From: Pseudomonas viridiflava
Lineage (GTDB): Bacteria > Pseudomonadota > Gammaproteobacteria > Pseudomonadales > Pseudomonadaceae
Assembly (NCBI RefSeq): GCF_900582195.1
Contig: NZ_UTHA01000227.1
Span: 62,001-126,000 of the forward strand
Length of the DNA: 64,000 bases
Reading direction: 5' to 3'
Position numbers and translations under genes: made by a program. Below, piece by piece: positions 57,939 through 64,000 of the stretch. The notes beneath the pieces are model-generated. The model made no database searches. It was not told where the DNA came from and saw nothing but the letters and a program-made list of their open reading frames with translations. The stretch's first letter is position 1. Each line of letters begins with the position of its first letter.

Positions 57939-59288
57939 ATGCAGAACTCGACCCAAGCGGCGAATGCCTGGCGCATTCTGTTCCTGCTGTTCCTCGCCAA
58001 CCTGTTCAATTTCTTCGACCGCACCATTCCGGCGATCATCATCGAGCCGATCCGCATGGAATGGCACCTCAGCGACTTTCAACTGGGCATCGTCGGCACC
58101 GCGTTCACCATCGTTTATGCCATTGCCGGCCTGCCATTGGGGCGGATGGCCGATACCGGTTCGCGCAGCAAACTGATGGGCTGGGGCCTGGCGACGTGGA
58201 GTGCGCTGACCGCTGTCAACGGTCTGGTCGGCAGTTTCTGGAGTTTCCTGATCGTGCGCATGGGCATCGGCATCGGCGAGGCCAGTTATGCGCCGGCGGC
58301 CAACTCATTGATCGGTGATTTGTTTCCGGCGCACCGGCGGGCGCGGGCCATGGGCATCTTCATGCTCGGTTTGCCGTTGGGGCTGTTGCTGGCGTTCTTC
58401 ACCATTGGCTGGATGGTGAAGGCGTTTGACAGCTGGCGCGCGCCGTTCTTTATTGCCGCCGTGCCGGGGCTGCTGCTGGCGATTTTCATGTTCTTTATCA
58501 AAGAGCCGAAGCGCGGCGCGGCGGAAACCGTGCAGGTTTCGCAAGAGAAAGTCGACAAGCCGATCCGCCGGATTCTGGCGGTGCCGACCTTTCTCTGGCT
58601 GGTGATGGCCGGGTTGTGCTTCAACTTCGCCACTTATGCCTGCAACTCGTTTCTGGTGCCGATGCTGCAACGCTATTTCCTTATGCCGTTGCAGGAAGCC
58701 GCAGTGGCCACCGGGGTGATTGTCGGCGTGACCGGGCTGGTCGGATTGACCTTGGGCGGCTGGATTGCTGACAAGATTCACCAGCGCGTGGCCAATGGAC
58801 GGCTGCTGTTCGCAGCTTTCAGCCTGATTATCTCGACGCTGTGCACGGCGTGGGCGTTGCATTCGGGGCGCATCGAGATTGGTGTGTTTGTCGCGGTGTT
58901 CAGTGTTGGCTGGCTGTTTGCCTACAACTTCTATACCTGTGTTTACACGGCGATTCAGGATGTGGTCGAACCACGTTTGCGGGCGACGGCGATGGCGTTG
59001 TTCTTTGCCGGGTTGTATTTGCTCGGTGGTGGTTTGGGGCCGGTGGTGGTCGGTGGTTTGTCCGATCACTTTGCGCATACCGCGATGGCGGCGGCCGGGG
59101 CTGAGCAGATGACCGAGGCGTTCAAGGCAGTCGGGCTGCATGATGCGATGTACCTGATTCCGGTGGCGCTGTTTTTGACCATGGTGTTTCTGTTTCTGGC
59201 GGCGCGGTGTTTTGTGCGCGATGCGCAGCGGATGAAAGAGGGGTTGGTTGCGGTGGTTGAGCCAGAGGTTACAGTGGCGACTGCATGA
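57939..59288 (+). CDS. MFS transporter (spinster/sugar-phosphate-like branch)
   Basis: 449-residue transporter with twelve hydrophobic segments. The N-terminal domain opens FLLFLANLFNFFDRTIPAII; loop 2-3 has GLPLGRMADTGSRSKLMGWG, the MFS loop motif. MGIGIGEASYAPAANSLIGD in helix 4 and RRARAMGIFMLGLPLG in helix 5 are typical of the Spns/spinster branch. Substrate unknown; candidates are organic acids or lipids. It is followed by a REP pair and convergent with rapA. Confidence 0.88.
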   Translation: MQNSTQAANAWRILFLLFLANLFNFFDRTIPAIIIEPIRMEWHLSDFQLGIVGTAFTIVYAIAGLPLGRMADTGSRSKLMGWGLATWSALTAVNGLVGSFWSFLIVRMGIGIGEASYAPAANSLIGDLFPAHRRARAMGIFMLGLPLGLLLAFFTIGWMVKAFDSWRAPFFIAAVPGLLLAIFMFFIKEPKRGAAETVQVSQEKVDKPIRRILAVPTFLWLVMAGLCFNFATYACNSFLVPMLQRYFLMPLQEAAVATGVIVGVTGLVGLTLGGWIADKIHQRVANGRLLFAAFSLIISTLCTAWALHSGRIEIGVFVAVFSVGWLFAYNFYTCVYTAIQDVVEPRLRATAMALFFAGLYLLGGGLGPVVVGGLSDHFAHTAMAAAGAEQMTEAFKAVGLHDAMYLIPVALFLTMVFLFLAARCFVRDAQRMKEGLVAVVEPEVTVATA

Positions 59289-59293
59289 TTGCC

Positions 59294-59359
59294 TTCGCGA
59301 GCAAGCTCGCTCCCACATGGGAACGCATTCCAAACTGTGGGAGCGAGCTTGCTCGCGAA
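59294..59359. repeat. REP pair between the MFS gene and rapA
   Basis: TTCGCGAGCAAGCTCGCTCC (59294-59316) and GTGGGAGCGAGCTTGCTCGC (59337-59359). Confidence 0.88.
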
Positions 59360-59395
59360 GGGGTCATCAGCATCAACTAATAAATAACAGGCAAA

Positions 59396-59427
59396 CAAGA
59401 AGGCCCGCATCACTGCGGGCCTTCTTG
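59396..59427 (-). terminator. Terminator of rapA
   Basis: AGAAGGCCCGCA and TGCGGGCCTTCT arms around a short loop, 25 bp after the rapA stop; symmetric enough to stop both strands. Confidence 0.75.
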
Positions 59428-59451
59428 TTTTCAGCGGTGGAGCGGGGCGGT

Positions 59452-62298
59452 TTAGCCCGCCACCAACACCCGGATCGCTTCCAGACGCAACGCCGCTTTA
59501 TCCAGCATCGCCAGACCCTGCTCACGCTGCTGTCGCAGCGCTTCCAGTTCGCTGTCACGCACGGTCGGGTTGACCGCTTGCAACGCGGTCAGGCGCGCCA
59601 GTTCTTCGTCGGTGTCGGCCGCCAGACGGCGACGGGCCTCGGCCACGCGCTCGGCGTGACGCGGGGCAATTTTGTCTTCACCGGCGTTGATCCGTGGCGT
59701 CAGCTGATCGCGCTGGGCCTGGATGAACTTGTTGGCGCTGGCACGCGGCACGCTTTCCAGCTGATCGTTCAGCGTTTCAAACGATACCCGTGGCGACAGG
59801 TCGTTGCCGTTGGCATCGAGCAGGCAGCGCAGGGCGGCCGGCGGCAGATAACGGCCCAGTTGCAGCGAACGCGGCGCGACCACTTCGCTGACGTAGAGCA
59901 GTTCCAGCAGCACGGTGCCCGGCTTCAACGCCTTGTTCTTGATCAGCGCGACGGCGGTGTTGCCCATCGAACCGGACAGCACCAGGTCCATGCCGCCCTG
60001 CACCATCGGGTGTTCCCAGGTGATGAACTGCATGTCTTCGCGCGACAGCGCCTGGTTGCGGTCGTAGGTGATGGTCACGCCTTCGTCGTCGCCCAGCGGG
60101 AAGCTGGCGTCGAGCATTTTCTCGCTCGGCTTGAGGATCAGGGCGTTTTCCGAATGGTCTTCGCTGTCGATGCCGAACGCGTCGAACAGGGTTTCCATGT
60201 AGATCGGCAGGGCGAACTGATCGTCTTGCTCAAGGATGTCCTCGACCAGCGCTTCACCTTCGCCAGCGCCGCCGGAGTTGAGCTCCAGCAGACGGTCGCG
60301 ACCTGTGTGCAACTCGGCTTCGAGACGCTCGCGCTCGGTGCGCGCTTCGTCGATCAGCGCTTGCCACTCGCCGTCGTCGGCTTCTTCGAGCAGCGGCAGC
60401 AGGCGCGGGCCGAACTGATGCTGCAAGGCGTTGCCGGTCGGGCAGGTGTTGAGGAACGCGTTCAGCGCCTCGTGGTACCACTGGAACAGGCGCTCTTGCG
60501 GGCTGGTTTCCAGGTACGGCACGTGCAGTTCGATGATGTGTTTCTGGCCGATCCGGTCGAGACGACCGATCCGCTGCTCGAGCAGGTCCGGGTGCGACGG
60601 CAGATCGAACAGCACCAGGTGGTGCGCGAACTGGAAGTTGCGACCTTCACTGCCGATTTCCGAGCAGATCAGCACTTGCGCACCGAACTCTTCATCAGCG
60701 AAGTACGCAGCGGCGCGGTCACGCTCAAGGATGTTCATGCCTTCATGGAACACCGTGGCCGGAATGCCGGAACGTACGCGCAGGGCGTCTTCCAGGTCCA
60801 TCGCGGTTTCGGCGTGGGCGCAGATCACCAGCACTTTGGTGCGCTTGAGCATTTTCAGCTGATCGATCAGCCATTCGACGCGCGGGTCGAATTTCCACCA
60901 GCGCTCTTCTTCGCTGGCGTCCGGCTGGGCCTGGAAGCTGACTTCCGGGTACAGCTCGGCGTGCTCGCCCAGCGGCAGTTCGAGGTATTCGTCCGGGCAT
61001 GGCAGCGGGTACGGGTGCAGTTTGCGCTCCGGGAAACCCTGCACGGCGGCGCGGGTGTTACGGAACAGTACGCGGCCGGTGCCGTGGCGATCGAGCAGTT
61101 CACGCACGAGGCGCGCGCTGGCTTCGGTGTCGCCGTCGTTGACCGCGGTCAGCAGGGCTTCGCCTTCGTTGCCGAGGAAACCGTGAATGGTCTTGTGCGC
61201 TTCGGCCGAGAGACGGCCCTTGTCGAGCAGTTCCTGAACGGCTTCGGCGACCGGGCGATAGTTGTCGCTCTCGGCGCGGAACGCGGCCAGGTCATGGAAA
61301 CGGTTTGGATCGAGCAGGCGCAGACGGGCGAAGTGGCTGTCCTGACCGAGCTGTTCCGGGGTGGCGGTGAGCAGCAACACGCCGGGGATGACTTCGGCGA
61401 GTTGCTCGACCAGCGAGTATTCGGCGCTGGCTTTCTCTTCATGCCAGACCAGGTGGTGGGCTTCGTCGACGACCAACAGATCCCAACCGGCGGCGAACAG
61501 TGCGTCTTGGGCCTTCTCGTCGTCGACCAGCCACTCCAGCGCAACCAGCGCCAGTTGGGTGTCTTCGAACGGGTTGGTGGCATCGCTTTCGATGAAACGC
61601 TCTTCGTCGAACAGCGCGACTTGCAGATTGAAGCGGCGGCGCATCTCGACCAGCCACTGGTGCTGAAGGTTTTCCGGTACGAGGATCAGCACGCGGTTGG
61701 CGCGCCCCGAGAGCAGTTGGCGATGGATCACCAGACCGGCTTCGATGGTTTTACCCAGACCTACTTCGTCCGCCAGCAGTACGCGCGGGGCGATACGGTC
61801 GGCAACTTCACGGGCGATGTGCAATTGGTGCGCGATTGGCTGAGCGCGAACGCCACCCAGGCCCCAGAGCGAAGACTGCAACTGGCGGCTGGTGTGTTCG
61901 AGGGTGTTGTAACGCAGCGAGAACCACGGCAGCGGGTCGATCTGCCCGGCGAACAGACGGTCGCTGGCCAGCCGGAACTGAATGAAGTTCGACAGCTGGG
62001 TTTCCGGCAGGGTGACGGCTTCGTTCTGCCCATTGAGACCGTGATAGACCATCAGCCCGTCGACATCGTCGACTTGCTGCACGGTCATCTTCCAGCCTTC
62101 GAAGTGGGTGATGCTGTCGCCCGGCGAGAACCGCACGCGGGTCAGGGGCGCATTCCGTAGCGCGTACTGGCGGGTTTCGCCAGTGGCCGGGTAAAGCACG
62201 GTCAACAAGCGGCCGTCCTGTGCCAGAACGGTGCCTAAACCAAGCTCTGCTTCGCTGTCACTGATCCAGCGTTGCCCCGGTTGATACTGCTGCGCCAT
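59452..62298 (-). CDS. rapA: RNA polymerase-associated ATPase RapA (HepA)
   Basis: 948-residue SWI2/SNF2 ATPase that binds RNA polymerase and helps it recycle after termination. Two N-terminal Tudor-like domains (residues 1-110) precede DEVGLGKTIEAG (177-188), DEAHHL (278-283), SATPEQLGQD-type motif III and, in the second lobe, VLICSEIGSEGRNFQFA with RIGRLDRIGQKH (motif VI). A long Spacer/C-terminal domain ends GIRVLVAG-like (AIRVLVAG). Full length. Monocistronic, with its own terminator. Confidence 0.95.
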   Translation of the reverse strand: MAQQYQPGQRWISDSEAELGLGTVLAQDGRLLTVLYPATGETRQYALRNAPLTRVRFSPGDSITHFEGWKMTVQQVDDVDGLMVYHGLNGQNEAVTLPETQLSNFIQFRLASDRLFAGQIDPLPWFSLRYNTLEHTSRQLQSSLWGLGGVRAQPIAHQLHIAREVADRIAPRVLLADEVGLGKTIEAGLVIHRQLLSGRANRVLILVPENLQHQWLVEMRRRFNLQVALFDEERFIESDATNPFEDTQLALVALEWLVDDEKAQDALFAAGWDLLVVDEAHHLVWHEEKASAEYSLVEQLAEVIPGVLLLTATPEQLGQDSHFARLRLLDPNRFHDLAAFRAESDNYRPVAEAVQELLDKGRLSAEAHKTIHGFLGNEGEALLTAVNDGDTEASARLVRELLDRHGTGRVLFRNTRAAVQGFPERKLHPYPLPCPDEYLELPLGEHAELYPEVSFQAQPDASEEERWWKFDPRVEWLIDQLKMLKRTKVLVICAHAETAMDLEDALRVRSGIPATVFHEGMNILERDRAAAYFADEEFGAQVLICSEIGSEGRNFQFAHHLVLFDLPSHPDLLEQRIGRLDRIGQKHIIELHVPYLETSPQERLFQWYHEALNAFLNTCPTGNALQHQFGPRLLPLLEEADDGEWQALIDEARTERERLEAELHTGRDRLLELNSGGAGEGEALVEDILEQDDQFALPIYMETLFDAFGIDSEDHSENALILKPSEKMLDASFPLGDDEGVTITYDRNQALSREDMQFITWEHPMVQGGMDLVLSGSMGNTAVALIKNKALKPGTVLLELLYVSEVVAPRSLQLGRYLPPAALRCLLDANGNDLSPRVSFETLNDQLESVPRASANKFIQAQRDQLTPRINAGEDKIAPRHAERVAEARRRLAADTDEELARLTALQAVNPTVRDSELEALRQQREQGLAMLDKAALRLEAIRVLVAG

Positions 62299-62539
62299 GC
62301 TGCCTGACTCCCACCTTGAAAAAGCGGGCTATCTTAACGGAATGAGGGCTTCAGGGCCAAAGGATTAGGAGCAGCGGCTAGCTTTTAGCCGCGAGCTGCA
62401 AGCTAAAACGAAAAGCGCCATGCGTCTGTTTTCTTCTTATGCCGGGCACCTGTGAGTGCCAAGCGGGTCACAGATTTGCGACGGATGGCTCAAGGCGCCT
62501 TTGCCGCAGCCGATAGCCTGCTGACAGGAGACCCTTTAT
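62299..62539. other. Divergent promoter gap of rapA with a small structured repeat
   Basis: GCGGCTA-GCTTT-TAGCCGC at 62373-62391 is followed by AGCTGCAAGCT, a repeat type often seen in pseudomonad gaps. No gene. Confidence 0.5.
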
Positions 62540-62881
62540 ATGTTGCCACCGATGCTCCCCCTGAGCGCTGTGCCGATCACTTCCCAGCAGGATCCGATCC
62601 GCCAGCGGCCGGACATTCCTCCGGTGGTGCCGGTGCAGGAAAGCTCCAACGAAAGCACGATCGATCTGCAAAAACGCGATCCGGAAGAGGATCGATTGCT
62701 GGCGCGCGAAGAACAGCGTCGCCAGCAAGAACGTGATCGCCGTCGTCGCGAAGCCGATGAAGATCCGGAAGAACACCTGGCCATACCCGGTACCGAGTTG
62801 AACGCCGACAACACCGTGCCGGTGGTGCCGTTGATGGAGGATCAGCCGCGTCAGGGTTTGTGGGTCGATATCGAGATCTGA
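62540..62881 (+). CDS. Charged Pro/Arg-rich hypothetical protein
   Basis: 113 residues. N terminus Pro-rich (MLPPMLPLSAVP), then an Arg/Glu-rich helix (DPEEDRLLAREEQRRQQERD) that may form a coiled coil, then an acidic C terminus (LWVDIEI). RBS AGGAG before ATG 62540. No known function; pseudomonad versions are annotated as hypothetical. Confidence 0.65.
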   Translation: MLPPMLPLSAVPITSQQDPIRQRPDIPPVVPVQESSNESTIDLQKRDPEEDRLLAREEQRRQQERDRRRREADEDPEEHLAIPGTELNADNTVPVVPLMEDQPRQGLWVDIEI

Positions 62882-62978
62882 TCTTCGACTGGTCAGCGCT
62901 GGTATGACGTTGCATTATTGACGCGGTCCTGCCGGTGATGTGGCAGTTGTGATCCTTTACTGCGATGTACTGAACGCC

Positions 62979-63140
62979 ATGAGCCAAGACGACAAACTGA
63001 TCGACCTCAGCACTGAGCGCGCCAAGCGTGTGCATGACATTAAAGAGAAGCGCCTGAACGAAGTGCGCCAGGCTTTCGAGCAGGCTATGCCGCTAGGAAA
63101 AGCCAAGAAAAAGTCGAAAAACAAGCCGAAAAAGCGTTGA
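62979..63140 (+). CDS. Small basic hypothetical protein
   Basis: 53 residues from ATG 62979 (MSQDDKLIDLSTERAKRVHD), mostly one charged helix ending in a Lys-rich tail (KAKKKSKNKPKKR), as in small nucleic-acid-binding proteins (inference only). It is in line with the previous gene, 97 bp downstream. Confidence 0.6.
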   Translation: MSQDDKLIDLSTERAKRVHDIKEKRLNEVRQAFEQAMPLGKAKKKSKNKPKKR

Positions 63141-63285
63141 ACTCCCCCTGCATCCGTTGATGCAGGTCAGTTATTTTCCCTCCTTTATCCCCCTTCGTTG
63201 CTGGTATTGATCCCGGTCAATTTGTGCGCCTGTGTGTTTGGTAACTTAGTCCCATCGCAGCAGAGCAGGGGCCAGGAGGCCAGTC

Positions 63286-63399
63286 ATGTTTTTCGATAAC
63301 GTGGTGTTTGCCGGGGTCCTGACTGTAGGGCTGATGGTTCTGTTTTTTGCAGGGTTTGGATTTTTTATCTGGAAGGATGCGAATAAGCGCAAGAAGTGA
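63286..63399 (+). CDS. 37-residue small membrane protein
   Basis: Short gene with a strong RBS (AGGAGG) 7-12 bases before ATG 63286. The protein opens MFFDNVVFAG, crosses the membrane once (VLTVGLMVLFFAGFGFFIW) and ends with a basic tail KDANKRKK. The layout resembles small subunits such as CcoQ/CydX of respiratory oxidases, but no oxidase gene is in the window. It has its own terminator. Confidence 0.7.
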   Translation: MFFDNVVFAGVLTVGLMVLFFAGFGFFIWKDANKRKK

Positions 63400-63432
63400 T
63401 TCTTCTGGATTGATGAGCACGCAAGGCATTTT

Positions 63433-63461
63433 GGGGCGACTTCGGTTGCCCCTTTTTTTTT
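63433..63461 (+). terminator. Terminator of the small membrane protein gene
   Basis: GGGGCGAC-TTCG-GTTGCCCC followed by nine T, 34 bp after the stop codon. Confidence 0.88.
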
Positions 63462-63509
63462 GACTTGGCGGCCTTTGGGCCGACCATGTTGTGGGTGGGC
63501 TTTGTGAAT

Positions 63510-63790
63510 ATCCGTTGCTGCGGTAACGGCTTCTTAGGGTTCCGCCCTTACGGCGGGTCACTTTTTCCAGACGCCGAAAAAGTAACCAAAAAGGCTTGCT
63601 CCTACGTGCGGCCCGCTCGCTGAGGCTCGGGGTTCCTTCGCTCCGGGATCGATCCGGGCGCAGCGTCTCCGGTTTGCTTCGCTGCACCTACTCCCGCTGT
63701 GTTTGGCTGCGCCAAACGGTCGCTGCGCTCCCACGCCCGGATCAATCCCTCCACTCAGCCTTCCGACGTCGCCTTACAGATCAAGATCAA
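63510..63790. repeat. Pseudomonad intergenic repeat block (TTACGGCGGGTCACTTTT type)
   Basis: CCGCCCTTACGGCGG is followed by GTCACTTTTTC and its imperfect inverse GAAAAAGTAAC, then the common GGCTTGCTCC element. Open frames here on both strands are Arg/Ser/Pro-rich and lack RBSs, so they are not called. Confidence 0.65.
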
Positions 63791-63806
63791 GATCAAGAGC
63801 AGGCGA
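63776..63806. repeat. Short tandem repeat (AGATCA)n
   Basis: CAGATCAAGATCAAGATCAA is a short run of GATCAA-type units (about four). Length of such runs often varies between strains. Confidence 0.75.
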
Positions 63807-63864
63807 GCTGACACTCGGCCTATTGAGTGGTGAAGAGCGGGTGTTCGGCTTTGGTTCGGTGTTG

Positions 63865-64000
63865 GATTCGCCCCTCACCCCAGCCCTCTCCCCGAGGAGA
63901 GGGAGCCGATTTGTGGGCCTTTCAGAATCTGAGCTCAACGCGGAATTGCACGTCGGCGTAGCTCTCCCAAACACCTCGATCAGTCCCCTCTCCCTCCGGG
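63865..64000. repeat. CCCTCACCCC-type repeat, second copy (cut by window end)
   Basis: Starts CCCCTCACCCCAGCCCTCTC and later has CACGTCGGCGTAG and CAGTCCCCTCTCCCTC, the same parts in the same order as 14614-14936. It runs off the window edge. Confidence 0.8.

Larger units (their letters stand above)
63400..64000. other. Gene-free repeat-rich end of the window
   Basis: Apart from the terminator, the TTACGGCGGG block, the AGATCA run and the CCCTCACCCC copy, nothing is recognised. No open frame here has a plausible RBS and a protein-like sequence. Confidence 0.6.

Noticed and set aside
59248..62160. 970-residue open frame opposite rapA
   Set aside because: The frame exists only because of the codon bias of rapA in GC-rich DNA; it has no domains and starts in a REP pair.
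63217..63687. 156-residue Arg/Ser-rich frame at the window end
   Set aside because: It spans the small membrane protein gene, its terminator and the TTACGGCGGG repeat block. Such frames recur wherever that repeat occurs and are not genes.

Overview
The window is chromosomal DNA from a Pseudomonas, most likely of the fluorescens group. The proteins read as typical pseudomonad versions of AmpG, Dcd, AotJQMOP, DinG, PdxH, NhaA, BraC/LivHMGF, RapA and MucR. Coding density is high, and many intergenic gaps carry inverted pairs of the pseudomonad REP sequence GTGGGAGCGAGCYTGCTCGCGAA. No rRNA, tRNA, CRISPR array or insertion sequence was seen. All calls come from reading the sequence; no database search was run.

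Layout. 1-3.9 kb: the N-terminal part of ampG, an alkyltransferase-like protein, a DUF481 outer-membrane protein, a cold-shock protein, dcd and a small proline-rich protein. 4-14.5 kb: a DNA-repair set of four ligase-associated genes (exonuclease and ligase; DEXH helicase and PdeM). A complete arginine/ornithine-type ABC operon (aotJQMOP, no argR) sits between the two halves, with repeats at both junctions. 15-23.6 kb: a penicillin-acylase-family enzyme (QuiP-like), an isochorismatase-fold protein, a four-gene operon with two SEC-C proteins, a tandem pair of OmpA-like lipoproteins sharing a leader motif, a collagen-like secreted protein and CopD. 23.7-32.5 kb: dinG, an agarase-like glycoside hydrolase with an odd low-complexity insert, a class C beta-lactamase-fold esterase, an OmpA-like lipoprotein with three W-rich repeats, pdxH and a SlyB-like lipoprotein.

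32.6-35.6 kb is an AT-richer accessory island. It holds a Pyocin_S protein ending in a colicin E3-type 16S rRNase domain, its E3-type immunity gene, a small unknown gene, and a zeta-toxin-like kinase with a small overlapping upstream gene. It lies between the SlyB-like gene and nhaA. 35.7-45.4 kb: nhaA, a cysteine desulfhydrase-like PLP enzyme, an FAD oxidoreductase, two envelope proteins, a divergent SDR/LysR pair and a four-gene bufferin (DUF2282/DUF692/DUF2063/DoxX) cluster.

45.7-50.7 kb is the branched-chain amino acid transporter braC-livHMGF, with a perfect 16-bp palindrome upstream. 51-64 kb: a DUF2288 protein, a 732-residue protein with tubulin/FtsZ GTPase motifs, a 3-hydroxyisobutyrate-dehydrogenase-type enzyme whose 3' end overlaps a convergent MHYT-GGDEF-EAL protein, a YkgJ protein, an MFS transporter, rapA and three small proteins, ending in repeat-rich non-coding DNA.

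The best candidates for new biology are the tubulin-like protein (51.6-53.9 kb) and the short Pyocin_S-E3 rRNase toxin with its two downstream genes. The bufferin cluster, the split repair cassette and several proteins with altered active sites are secondary.
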